NCBI GenBank assembly: GCA_020650975.1
Contig: JAIPMN010006621.1
Coordinates: 1 to 36,686, forward strand
Direction: 5' to 3'
DNA: 36,686 nucleotides
From: Apostichopus californicus
Taxonomy: Eukaryota; Echinodermata; Holothuroidea; Aspidochirotida; Stichopodidae
Within the stretch, counting starts at the first letter, position 1. Each line of letters starts with the position of its first letter. This document shows positions 1 through 10,923 of this stretch, piece by piece. The position numbers were made by a program, and so were the translations under genes. The notes under the pieces are model-generated. The model was not told where the DNA came from. It worked only from the letters and a program-made list of their open reading frames with translations, and ran no database searches.

Positions 1-83
1 GAGCTTACCTAAAGTGCCAATACAATACACTGTGAGAGTCTCTAGTGTTTAATCTCAGCCATTCCAAGATAAAATTCAAATAA

Positions 84-324
84 TACAAAACCAATGGCTC
101 AGGCCTTAATAATAATACACGAAGTGATTGAAAATCTTAAGCTTTATTAAGAGCAAAGAGAGAGCGATACTTGCGCAAAAGGCTGGCAATTACGGAAGGG
201 AGATGGCCATACATACATACAGACAATTGCCAGATGCTAGAGCGAGGTTAATACGGTAATGCATAGGTTATATGAGGTGAGGGAGTACTTGCTGTGAATT
301 ACAAAACCAATGGCTCAGGCCTTA
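84..324. repeat. 25-bp direct repeat flanking a 191-bp segment
   Basis: tacaaaaccaatggctcagg plus cctta occurs at 84-108 and 300-324. The segment between has no inverted termini that I can see. At 25 bp it is long for a target-site duplication; a small segmental duplication is as likely. Confidence 0.75.
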
Positions 325-2571
325 TGTACATTGATTCTGAGGCTTGCTTTGCAGTTATATACAGTTTAATACATTTTGCTTCTTCCCTTGATTTCTCTGA
401 CCAGCAATAATAGTTTAGGTCAATGACATAAATTTTATATGAGAACTTTAACACCTTGTACTGAATTTTCTAGGTCAAGTTTCAAAATTGAAAGTGTTCA
501 GCTAGAAAATGTGCTTTTGCAAATATATACGACAGTGTCGACCTAGCATTGCATCCCGAACCTTATTACATATATACGTAGAACGTTTTCATCACAAGTG
601 CTAAGCTATTCACCTGCTGGATCTCCAGGTGTTAGTAAATTCTCACCGAGGCCAACCTCATTTCCAAAATGTGGGGAATTTTAGCACCTTTGATTCATTT
701 ATCTTATAGTAGTTCTTGTTTGCCACCACTGATGCTCAGTAAATAATAATATTAGATGCAAAAACAACAATAAAACCAAACATGTACAGTATGCAATATA
801 CTGAGACTGAATATTTGCTGCATTTTCGTGAGAAATGATCCAGATTTAAACAATTGATATAAACACCCCTGTTAATATATATTATTCCTACTGCAATTGA
901 TATTGAATAACTAACAGCAACACACATTGCTCAATGTTTAATAAGAAAAATGTCATCACACATGAATAGTATCTTTCAAAACATAAATATTTTGTGAACA
1001 TTTTTGACATTCCCTGTACTGTACACTACTGAACATTCCAATTCTGTATAACATTTTAGTCATGTCCAATGGTCCATTACCTTTTCTTATTGCCATGTTC
1101 CATTAAATTAATAAATAATAATAACCTTGCATTTCAATAAAAAAAACCTACCTCTTTGTAACCATGGTAACCCAAGCTTTATTATTTAAGTTGGAAACAC
1201 TTGATATTTTTATTGGTCATTGCAGCTACTGTTAAGAAAATGCTTTACGATATAAAATATGCAGAATATATGATTGAGAAGGAAGGCACTGAAATTCCTA
1301 ATAGCTCTTTCCAGTGATTATTATGTGTTGCACAGTGCCATTCATACAGTAGTAGCATGTTGTCATCTTTGCCAGGATCACCCACTGACTATATCAACAG
1401 ATGGGAGGGGTGATTTTTATTAATTAAGTTAAATTAAGTTAGTTACTACTAAACATGAATATGCAGCCTTGCCGCATAAATCAGTTCACAGGATAAACTA
1501 ACAGTCGTTTACAGTCTTACCATGTACGTGATTGAAGACCTGCATAGCCTACTGAATGTAGTAACATTAGGCTTATGTATGACCCTATAGTATAGACCGG
1601 GTTTTAGGTCGAATGCATCACGAACGGACACCGACCGTAATTAGCAAACGTGTAACCAGGAGCAAATTTTTGGACCCTTCCCATCACCATTTCAAATAGT
1701 TCCCAATAAAGCTGTGAATTTAAGGTACAGTAGTTTTACAGTACTTACAATATTGCACTTTATGGGTGAAATTGTCAAAACCAAGACTACCTTTATGTGT
1801 TTCCTTGACATATAAATATTAAATATATTTGTACATACTGCTGAACTTTGATGCTTGTACTGAACTGAATATGTGCTCAAGTTTTAAAATCTTTATATTA
1901 AAAATAAAAAATTGAACATTTAAAAGTGATCTATTCCCATCCACTACAGTTCAGGAAACCTTTCAATGATGGTACATTTACCAAATAATATATTCATAGA
2001 TTGACTTCTTCAATCAGGTTACACTTCGTATCTGAAGGAAATAATGATGCTGTCGTATACCATAAATTCATGTCGAGGGTCCGCGGGGCATCAAATAGTT
2101 CCCTTTTTGAATGAATAATGATGAGGGCTACTGTATGAATCATGGCAATCAACGAACTGACAGCTTTTACAGTTCAAGACAAAAAGTGCGGTCCTTGTAA
2201 AGTTATTAAAGGAAGTAACTTTATGTTTGGCAGAGACAGTGGAGTTTAACAGAGTTATCAAAGTCGATCAAAAACTTCCAATCTGCAGTGCTAATGATAA
2301 CAGGAAGGCAGGAAGGAGAAGATTTGGCTTCGGTGTTTGAAGATTCAACTCAGATGTTATGTTCATGATGGCACATCATGATGATCACATGATATGATCA
2401 CAAGACTAAAGTTTCTCCAGTTTAATACTTAGCCCAGCCAAGCTAACATGTGGTTTATAGATAGATCCGACATCCAAAAAAGTCTTCTGTAGAAGAGATA
2501 TCAATGTAGTTTGTGCTCAAAAAAAATATTACAATTGGAAATTTGTCAGGAAAGTGTCATGTGACTAGTGG
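109..2571. other. AT-rich non-coding stretch
   Basis: No exon passes inspection of both splice borders and frame. The open frames at 736-927 and 1692-1880 are short and of low complexity. Apart from the direct repeat at 84-324 I see nothing to annotate. Confidence 0.6.
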
Positions 2572-2660
2572 CATAACCAGCGAAGGGGGCAAGGGGGAGC
2601 GGGGCCCCTAATCAAATTCTTGCCCTCCTCTCCCCCCCCCCAATGACATTGGTGACCAGA
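2572..2660 (+). repeat. Probable fragment of a DNA-transposon-derived repeat
   Basis: agtggcataaccagcgaagg followed by a G-rich stretch and a C run (2632-2641) looks like a decayed cagtggcgtaaccag-type terminus. A similar start, cagtggcatcaccaaggg, occurs at 8664. No matching right end was found for either. Confidence 0.35.
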
Positions 2661-2801
2661 TGAAAAACTGACTGACCATTAACAATAATTCATAATAGTG
2701 CTGGAGAAATCCATCATCACAGACAGAAGGTGGGAGATGTAAAACCACAGGTTAAACCCCCAGAATTAGAAATATTATTCCTGTTAGGAGAGGGTTGAAG
2801 C

Positions 2802-2959
2802 AGAAGGGGAGGAGGGGGAGAGGGGGAGGAGGGGGAGAGGGGGAGGAGGGAGGAGGGGGGAGAGGGGGACGAGAGGGGAGAGGGGGACGAGAGGAAGGGG
2901 AGAATCAGAGGAGGGGAGTATGGGAGGAAGGGAGGAGGAAGAGAAAAGGAGAGAGGAAA
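2802..2959 (+). repeat. Polypurine GGA/GGGGGA tract
   Basis: 2802-2869 is 68 bases of pure A/G, and the run continues with few pyrimidines to 2959. The strong strand asymmetry and near mirror symmetry of gggaggagggggagaggggg make triplex (H-DNA) or G-quadruplex formation possible. Open frames on both strands here are composition artefacts. Confidence 0.85.
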
Positions 2960-3928
2960 CAATATCTTCATCCAGACCGAAATAACCCAGTCTCAGAATA
3001 AGGGACCTGCGTAATTATTGAACTACCTTTCAGAGAGGCTGTGACACCAGCACCAAGGTAATAAATAACTAGTGACCACATGCAGACTTACCCAATAATA
3101 GATTACATAACCTCGCACTATGAACTTCATCACTTCAGAACACTATATCCCACAGCACAAAACTGCATATTTTCAAAAAAGCTACTGAGGCATTGAAAAT
3201 TCTGTAAATCTACCACCTAAACTGATACATAAAAACCTCTTTTGAAGATAAGGACAGACCAGCCACTCATTTGCAGCCACAGAAAGCTGTCTCCAAGAGA
3301 CTCAATAAATTTGAAATTGATATTCTGGAGTTAAGTGAATCTGGCCATGAGGGAGCAGTACTGTGTATTTTCTGTCTTGTAACACATGGACAGAGAATGC
3401 AGAGATTCCAGACGTATAATTTGCCTAGAACAAGCAATAAACTGAGAAGCTTCACCAACCTCAGATGGACCCAAACTGGTCCATAATTTGCATCTTTAGA
3501 TAATCAGAAGGTGATTGCAATATAACTAAAGCATAGTTGATGAAGAATTTTGAAAATCAAGAAACTGTTACTGTGATAGTAACATCATTTTTATATTTAT
3601 CTGGATAAAAATTTCTCTTCAAAATTAATCAAATATTTTGCAGACATTACAATCATTTTTGATGGCCATAATTTGCAACCAAAGGACTTTTTTCTCTATC
3701 GTATTTCTGCGATGAAAAATGTAGCCGGTTCAATCCAGATTATTCTTGGTGACTGAAATTATCTGAAAGTGCAAAACTGAAGTCTCAAGAACTCACTGAT
3801 ATATATCATAGCTTCATTAACATTTTTTCTATTGAGGTGGAATATACAAATTTAGGGGGAATTAATCATTTTTATTTCGATAAGTGTGATGCAATATGAA
3901 CTATAAGGTCATTACACCATTCATACAT
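2960..3928. other. Non-coding, with one unexplained 71-codon plus-strand ORF
   Basis: The frame at 3271-3486 reads naturally in its middle (KFEIDILELSESGHEGA, then CIFC) and could be a fragment of a transposon-encoded zinc-binding protein. It has no clear partner domain or splice context. The rest is AT-rich with nothing recognisable. Confidence 0.35.
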
Positions 3929-4255
3929 CCCAAAACTTACTGGTCTGGATATTTACGAGTAATGAGCTTACCTGTCTCCCCCACAACCTTAGCAATCTCG
4001 TTCTACCGTGCCAAGAATTGAACTGGTCACCTTTTAACACTGTGCACCCTCTATGACTGGCCCCTGGGGTCAATGCCGGTCATTCTACCATCCAAAGTGC
4101 CAGCATCGTAAGTTTTCGTCTGGATTAATTTCTACATAATTCGTTCGTAACGGTGACCAAGGATTCTAGGTTATTCATCCTTTGGATACTAAAGTAGCTT
4201 TACCAGTTGTTCGCAGCCTGATAAGTATCCTATTTTGCATAGGGAGGGGTTTTGG
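3929..4255. repeat. Diverged solo arm of the foldback-element family
   Basis: Aligns with the left arm region from about 9647 to 9975 in the same orientation. It shares cccaaaacttactggt, tggatatttacgagt, gcttacctgtctc, cttttaacactgtgcaccct and gataagtatcct, with many substitutions and indels between. No inverted partner or ORF lies nearby. It is an older relative and defines the family end at about ccaaaacttactgg. Confidence 0.75.
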
Positions 4256-5129
4256 TAAATTGTCAAACACATCAATTTTTTTGGTTTTTTTTTGTGTGTT
4301 TTGACTGAATCTTGGAAAATATCACAACTATAGTAAATAGCCATGTCTTAACAATTATCTGTACTTGTTCAAGTCACTTCATCATACCTTTTAAATAATT
4401 AAACTGTTTGGCTAATAAACATCTAGTGCATAAAATATAATGAACAGTTCTCCCTTTATGTTAAACCGATCTCTTTGTTCTTTAATTTATTGCTGGTAGA
4501 AATACCATCTAACTCTGACAGGCAATGGTTATGAAAACTAATTTTCTTTAAAAAACAATTTATGCAGATAGAGCATCATGAACTTTTCTACTGCACACTA
4601 CTACAGGCTTCAAATGTGCAACATAAATTTGACTACGTACTTTAGATAGCTACACACTACGGTTAACAAAAGGTTTAAAGTACACACTACGTACAGTATT
4701 TACCATGTAAATGCAACCGTACAGTACATGTTTATTCTTCAATAGAGTTACTGGTGATTTGGTAATGCGTTTTATTTATGTTTATGAATGAAGCTATATA
4801 CACTTGCCATCGTTTAATATCCTAGAACTTAGGCAGGCAATCCAGCACATACGTGTAATATTAATTGACGGCTTACAAATAAAGAACAGTAAAATTATAT
4901 TGATTAGCAATGTCTGCGATTGGCTTGTCAAACATCTGATTCACTGTGATATCATGTACAATGTGCTTGACAGAAGCTGGATATGACTAATGAAGAAATA
5001 TCGTATGTGTCATATGTAATATGTAATATGTTAAGATCAGAATTCTGAATTTTAGCACTGCTCCCTCGACGGTTCAGCTATGATATATATATATACCCAG
5101 AAAAATTATTCCTGACTCCCTGAGGATGA
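4256..5129. other. Probable first intron segment of the RING gene; no further exon seen
   Basis: Lies downstream of the RING exon donor on the minus strand. I read the minus strand for acceptor-plus-open-frame combinations and found none convincing. The next coding exon is probably beyond the left edge. Confidence 0.5.
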
Positions 5130-5135
5130 ACTCAC

Positions 5136-5274
5136 CAGCACACACTGGACACGTCTCTGTTGAGAACATACAACTGTAACATCTTGCGTGGCCGCAGGCA
5201 TCCGTCAGTTTCCTCTTCCGGCTCTTGTCGTAGGGCTGTTGACATGATGGACAAATGTGTGGGGAGGTGTCCAT
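5136..5274 (-). CDS. RING-finger protein, first coding exon only
   Basis: 46 codons plus one base, ending at a GTGAGT donor (5135-5130), so only the N terminus is seen. The ATG at 5274-5272 lies in ACAATGG, with A at -3 and G at +4. The peptide contains a complete C3HC4 RING. Its ligands are C8, C11, C27, H29, C32, C35, C42 and C45, with spacing C-x2-C-x15-C-x-H-x2-C-x2-C-x6-C-x2-C. A basic KSRKRKL stretch lies in the first loop. RING domains of this kind usually recruit E2 enzymes as part of ubiquitin ligases (family knowledge; the role here is inferred). I do not recognise the orthologue with confidence, and no further exon could be found between 1 and 5130. Reading past the donor meets a stop after about 20 residues, which supports splicing. 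Confidence 0.75.
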
Positions 5275-5317
5275 TGTATCAGGCTATAGCAGCAAACACT
5301 ATGTTAACATCTTCCAT
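5275..5317 (-). promoter_or_regulatory. 5' UTR part of the RING exon with a 12-residue upstream ORF
   Basis: A pyrimidine-rich acceptor (tttattgttttag) ends at 5318, so the exon probably begins at 5317, immediately with an ATG. That ATG opens a 12-codon upstream ORF (MEDVNIVFAAIA) closed by TGA at 5281-5279, four bases before the main ATG and in a different frame. A short uORF this close to a strong start codon could damp translation (inference). The upstream UTR exon or exons were not located. Confidence 0.45.
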
Positions 5318-8300
5318 CTAAAACAATAAAAAGAAATAAACAACACTCAAGTTGAGATCACATCACATTCAGAGAAAAAAAAAACAACAATAAACCCAAA
5401 CACTAAAAGTTACTAAACTAAATGGTACTAAAATTTGATAAAGGCTTTCATAGTGTTATGCAAACTATTTTTCTCCTCCCCTCCCCCCCCCCCCTCCCCT
5501 CCACAAATCAAATATACACACACACACATCCACCTCACCCTAACTACTCATTTGCAAATGTCATTGCAAAAAGGTAGCTTTATCAAGTTTAGAGGGAAGA
5601 GCAGGAAAAAAAACTATTTCTGAAAGCACCATTGAGCATATTATAAAACAAGCCATTTTATCATTATTATAAGTTGAAACAGTAATAATTAGAGCCCTGT
5701 TGCCCACACACAAATCCACTGATTATATATAGAGAGAACGTGTCACACTGTTCCTATTAAATCTTCATTTTATACACAGCAAACAGTATACTGTATGTAG
5801 TACACACAATACACTGCTACAGGCACAAGCTTTGCCACTGATTATTGACAACAAGTAAACTTCTTGGTTTCCTTTGTTAGTTCTTCTTATGACTAAGTAC
5901 AAACAATAACCTAGAGGTTAGTAAAAACAAAACATGGATCTTTTTTCTAAAATCTCTGTTTTTGTCTGTTGGTCTGTCTGTGTCTATGAACTATCCTTGA
6001 GGCCATGCCCCTCAAACTGTTATGATAACGACACATCAAACTTATATCCCCCTGATAGGTAAAAAATAGGATTTTCTGTGGCTAACACCTCATAGAATAG
6101 AGTCATGGCCACTGTGTCAAAACAAATATGTTCTACTCCCCAGTATAAAGAAACTTCTTATCCCAAAAACCATGATATAACTCCTACTTTCTAAAGCTGT
6201 CTGTGACCAAATGGGGCTTGATATTGGTGACAAAGGAACCAGATCACCAAAATGTATTTGATTGGGGTTCAAAGCTGTTAGAATGACAGGAATTGTTAGC
6301 ACAGTAGGTGTTTCAATGGCAGTGGAAATGGGTTCCAAATATCTTTAATAGGGACTTAAAAACTTAAGTATCAAATTCTGTGTAACAGTTTGGTTGGCTC
6401 TGAATTTCTGTCTCTTATAACATTAAATAACTGTTTTAAAACTGCTATGTAGCTTTGCAGTTGTCCAGCAACTGGCCGATTTTGTATAGTATTTTGCATT
6501 AGTGATATCAGTCAAAATATTCCTTGCTTTAAAAGAAAATCAGTATTTGCCCGAACTGAAAGTTGAAAGAGAAACTATTAAATACCGATCACTTATTGTC
6601 ACTCACTTACTACTAACACCTCTTGTGCCGTCAGCACTACACACTTGTACAGTTAACAGTTGCACTTCCCGTCCTGCCTGAATTTATGGCAATAACTTGG
6701 ACTTAACAGAACCTATCACAAAGATGAGATCTGTGGACTCAAGTTGTACTGGAATGACTCGTTCATGGACACATTGCTACGCTTATACTAGTAAAACTCT
6801 AACATTCTCTTGCAATGGATGTATACAGTAGCCTGTTGAAACAGTCATTCATAATTAACAAACAAAATTCCTGTAATTTCATGTATGTGATGATCAAAAA
6901 CACCTCAACATTATTAAAATTCAATTACATGAAAGCTTAATCACAAAGACAAAAAAAATATAGTGAGGGGATTACTTGATGTGGAAGGAGAACAGAAAAT
7001 CATTTTACTAAATCATGCACTCTATACTATGTGTATACAAACATATATACGTGAGATGACGTTCTAAGTTCTAACAATGATTAAATATTAGATTTTTTGA
7101 ACTTGTCTGAAACAATTCTCATGTTTATTCTTCAACAAGTCCCTAACAGAATTTATCCTGCAAGAGGAATAGTCAATGTACATACCTGCAACAACTACTA
7201 TCAAATACCATAACATTAACTACACATTAACGAAACTATAACCAAGAGAAACTTCCTCTGAAAGTCTGAAGCTTGAATATTTGACAATAAATAATAATTA
7301 ACATTTGCTTCCAAGGACTGGTTAATGTAATTAATTAAAGACTATCTTTTTCTCAGCTTTACCTCCAAATATCCTTTTGTACATTTATTAAATCATATCA
7401 ATATAATATGTGTTGCTATTCATAATGTTGAATGTAATTTTGTCAGCACTTTCCATTTTCAAATTTCTAAATTACAGAGTAGCATCTGAGGCCCCCTACT
7501 CCTACCTCAACTGATCTCTCATAACAGATGTGCAATTAGCAAAAGTAATCAATGTGGACAAGTCGAGATGATGTAATATATACAAGACAACCTCGCCACC
7601 GAAATTCGTTTCGAGTATTGAGCTAAAGCTCTTATGGTAATCACTGTTGGAGAAACAAATACTGATCCCAGGATGAGTCGTCGTCGAAGTTCGAACTGTA
7701 CATGTATGCGAAATGTGATTCAGCCAATTTGCAATCTCGAGGCAAATGTGGTGGTCACAATGCTGATGAAACTAGACACATGCTAGTACCATAAATACAA
7801 CACATTAATAATTTTGAGAGGATTGCATATTAATATTGCATATCATTTTCCTTTGTTCTGTCTTTCCTTTTGTCTCAGGACTAGAGCTTGTTTCCACTTC
7901 ATTATCTGTTTCTCATACTTGGACAACAATCCTTCTTTTGTACTTTTATTTTGTTTCTGATATTATCATATTATTTAAACATCACTCCTTTGCACTTGTT
8001 GAAATTTTGTTTCTTTTCTAAAATTCTTTACACAAATCTTCTTGTCAAACTACATGAATACTCGAGGAAGGGGGAAAAAAGACTCTTACACTCTCCCTTT
8101 TTTTATTCTTTTTTTTCCCCTTTTTTTTTCTTCTTTGTTCTAGCATTTTTTTTTAGCATTTTTCTGTAAAAGGGATACGTACTGTTGAAAACTCCATTCT
8201 CTTCCCTCGTCTTTAGTCTTCATTTTAAATATTACTTAAACTTGAGAAGAACACATTGCTGTATATCGAACTTGACTATCTTTCCATCTTGCTTATTATA

Positions 8301-8518
8301 CCTCTGATCGATGAGAAATGACGGTAGAGATCATAAAACTGAGGAAGACTAGATACTGTAATACACAGCTATAACTTCTTTCTTGTGAGTGGCTTGATTC
8401 ATAAAACCTACAGAGTGCTCATGCTGTTGCTGCTACATAGCTTTCTGTATCTAATCCAGATGTGTTCGTTCGATGATCATTGACGTAACTCTGCAACACT
8501 TTATTAAACCTACCTCAA
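5318..8518. other. AT-rich non-coding stretch upstream of the RING exon
   Basis: It is intron or upstream sequence relative to the RING exon. It contains a 12-base C run (5483-5494), a short CA repeat (about 5517-5527) and T-rich runs (8098-8160). No conserved coding segment was recognised. Confidence 0.55.
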
Positions 8519-8630
8519 GATTAAAGCAGTAGTAGATTAAAGTAGTAGTAGATGAAAGTAGTAGTAGATTAAAGTAGTAGTAGTAGATATGAGTAGTAGT
8601 AATAGATTAAAGCCAGATTAAAGCAATAGT
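8519..8630. repeat. 16-bp tandem repeat with embedded GTA microsatellite
   Basis: Units of gattaaagtagtagta (16 bp) repeat with one to three extra GTA triplets or substitutions, and the last copies lose the GTA part (gattaaagcca, gattaaagcaata). Confidence 0.85.
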
Positions 8631-8663
8631 TGAGGACTTGAGGTATTAAACAAGCCCTAGTAA

Positions 8664-8922
8664 CAGTGGCATCACCAAGGGAGGAGGAGAGAGGACATGG
8701 GAGTACACAATACACATTTCTCCAAAAATGATTGGTTTTCCAACCCCACCCCCCCCCGGGGTGATTTTCCCGCTTGACCCCAGCAGATGCAATATGTCGG
8801 GCCCCTACACCCCATGCAGGTATGGCTGTTCCAACAGCATTCTGTGCCCCCTGCTCTCATTTTGCTGTGCCCCCCCCCCCTCCACACCCCCTAAAATGTC
8901 TGGTGATCCGATTGCCTACTGA
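8664..8922 (+). repeat. Possible decayed MITE with C-rich inserts
   Basis: Starts cagtggcatcaccaaggg and contains C runs at 8749-8757 and 8870-8880. It ends indistinctly near cctaaaatgtctggtgatc. The reading frames across it are proline-rich composition artefacts. Confidence 0.35.
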
Positions 8923-9646
8923 ATGTAATGACTCACAGTCAAATTGCAAACTAAGTCAGTCTCCAATACCTTATCATTGAATAACAAGTGAGCAGATTTT
9001 GAACTTCATTTGAAATGCATTCTGCAATGCCCAACACTTTTTCGTTTACAAATGAAAGTGAGAAATAATAAACTGATAATTTAAAACAAACGTGGTAATA
9101 CCCTTCCTACAGGTTCACACTAGTGCTTGTACTTTTAAGTAACATTAAATAGTGAATTTTTCCATATGAATGCTACATTAAGTTTATCACGAATGCTATA
9201 TTTGTTCTTAAACAAAATGGTGGATTCAACAAGTAATTTGTTCGATAACACCATGACAACGTTGACTGTACTATGAAGAGTTTTTATGCAAATTGGGCAA
9301 GGCCTGCTATGTAAGCTTTCATAGAGTCTATCAGGCTATTAAAGCGGGGATACTTGTTTTGAAAAGAGAGTGTCTTACGCGTTCAGAAACACAAATTGTT
9401 CTGATGCAACTCCACAAACTAACAAAGATTTTATGCTCTGTTGAATACATCCTTGTACGGCCCACAATCCTCAAATTTCATTAATGATGATGAAAACATA
9501 TTAGGGATAGGAACAGGGAGTAGGAGGGAGGGGGGAGGGGTGGGAGGAGTGGGTCAGTGGAAAAGGAAGGAGTTTGTTTCTGCCTCACACTCTAGAATGC
9601 ACTCTTAAGCTGAATGATGAAGGCATTAGCATTGCATGCGTAAATT
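8923..9646. other. Non-coding gap before the foldback element
   Basis: The 63-codon frame at 9293-9484 has no recognisable domain. The only structure is the G-rich tract at 9515-9556. Confidence 0.55.
9515..9556 (+). other. G-rich tract with quadruplex potential
   Basis: At least five G runs of three or more (ggg, ggg, gggggg, gggg, ggg) are separated by 1-5 bases on the plus strand, meeting the simple G3+N1-7 rule. It lies about 130 bp left of the foldback element. Confidence 0.5.
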
Positions 9647-9682
9647 CCAAAACTTACTGGTTTGGATATTTACGAGTGACAA

Positions 9683-10252
9683 GCTTACCTGTCTCACCAC
9701 AACCTTAGCACACTCATTCTACCGCGCCTAGAATGTCCTGGTAACCTTTTAACACTGTGCACCCTCTGTGACCCGGCTTCACGGGTCACTGCCCTTCTCA
9801 TTCTACCAACCAAAGAGTCTAGATCGCAAAATATCGAGCGGATTTTTCCCATCGGATTTCGTCCACTTTGGTTCCTAGGATCGGAAAGTTTTTCCCATCC
9901 ACTGTTTTTGGAAGTATTTGAAGTCATTGCAGCCCGATAAGTATCCTTTTCTTCTTATTAGAGGGGTTTCTAGGGCTGTTTTTGTGGAGCGGCGTTCGCT
10001 CCGTTTTTTCTGTGCTGAGCACTAGCGCCGGTAGCAGTTCCGCGAATTGTTTACCGTAGTTACGCTAGTTCCCGCCTTTTTTGGCTACACACGCTATTTG
10101 CGTTAGTTCGTTTCCCTCGTCCGTTGTTTAATTGTTAACTTCTCGTTTGTTTCTCGATATAGTTGTCTCATTCGTTGCTTGTTATACTATATATTTTGTC
10201 CCTTCTCTCCCCACCTTCGTGGGCTGGCTTTAGGCAAAATTGTTTACCTTGT
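9683..10252. repeat. Left inverted arm of the foldback element
   Basis: Pairs with 10924-11498. The homology to the related copy at about 3929 begins further out, at about 9647 (ccaaaacttactgg), so the family's true end lies outside the paired region on this side. The inner end carries a run of gtttacctt-like units (10241-10318) that continues into the centre. Confidence 0.85.
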
Positions 10253-10311
10253 TTACTTTGTTTGCCTTTGTTTACCTTGTTTTGTTTACCTTGTACCATT
10301 GTTTACCTTGT

Positions 10312-10761
10312 TTACTTATCCTTTCCTTTCCCCTTGGCCAAATTTAAACCGGGCGTCGCCGGGACCGTGGGAGGCACTTTTTCTCTTTCTCTTTCACTTT
10401 CCCTTTCTCTCTCTCCCTCCTTCTCTCTCTCTCTTTCTCTGTCCACACTCTCTTCCTCGGCCCCCTCTGGGCCCTTCTCCACCACCTCTCCTTCCTCTTC
10501 CTCTCCTTTCTGCACTAGGTCTCCCATTGCTAGGGAGCCGCTGGGGTTGGGGAGCAAGTCTAGCTTGTCCTGTAGTTTCGTTCTCTGTCCTGCTAGCCAG
10601 GTATCGATGTCTAACCACTGACTGGGGGTGAACTGTATGCAAACTAGGCACGGATCCCTCCTGGTGCACGTACGGCACTTGGGACAAAGGTCATGCTCAT
10701 CCCAGGCCCTCCCTGGCCGGAACATGGAGCAGTTAACGCATTTCAGCTGACTCCTAGACAT
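10312..10761 (-). CDS. Cys-rich, zinc-ribbon-like ORF inside the foldback element (149 aa)
   Basis: ATG at 10761-10759, TAA at 10314-10312. The N-terminal third has seven Cys: CVNC (9, 12), CPKC (26, 29), C32, then C38 and C41 in CLVC. DEHDLCPKC is close in style to the Cys-rich N-terminal segment of DIRS-type and related retroelement gag-like proteins (recognition by pattern, not by search). Residues 80-135 are dominated by Glu, Arg and Ser (ERERE, SERERE) and are encoded by a CTCTTT-type simple repeat, so this half may be repeat translation. No recombinase, reverse transcriptase or transposase is present, so the element is probably non-autonomous. It is the only sizeable ORF between the arms. 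Confidence 0.5.
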   Translation of the reverse strand: MSRSQLKCVNCSMFRPGRAWDEHDLCPKCRTCTRRDPCLVCIQFTPSQWLDIDTWLAGQRTKLQDKLDLLPNPSGSLAMGDLVQKGEEEEGEVVEKGPEGAEEESVDREREREKEGERERESEREREKVPPTVPATPGLNLAKGKGKDK

Positions 10762-10923
10762 GACTGAAAAACCCCTAGTTAAGGAAACAACTTCTTAACA
10801 AAATGATAGGAGATGGGGGAAGGGGAACGGCTAACAAGGAAGAGATAATATAATATATATGTATATATAAATGTGATAGTGATATTACCTTAACAACGTG
10901 CCTCAGCTAGAGGCCCGCGGCTT

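Noticed and set aside
600-680. Possible minus-strand exon ending in CCAGCAG/GTGAAT with an open frame reading VGLGENLLTPGDPA
   Set aside because: No acceptor gives a consistent start, the frame closes just upstream with TAA, and it has no link to the RING exon.
2717-3001. Proline-rich and glycine-rich ORFs on opposite strands
   Set aside because: They are composition artefacts of the polypurine tract.
9694-9927. 77-codon minus-strand ORF in the left arm, repeated in the right arm
   Set aside because: The right-arm copy loses the frame at the 4-bp insertion, and no domain is visible, so it is probably not a protein.
10163-10631. Two plus-strand ORFs of about 150 codons, rich in Ser, Leu and Pro
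   Set aside because: They lie opposite the minus-strand Cys-rich ORF and get their length from the CTCTTT simple repeat, with no domain of their own.
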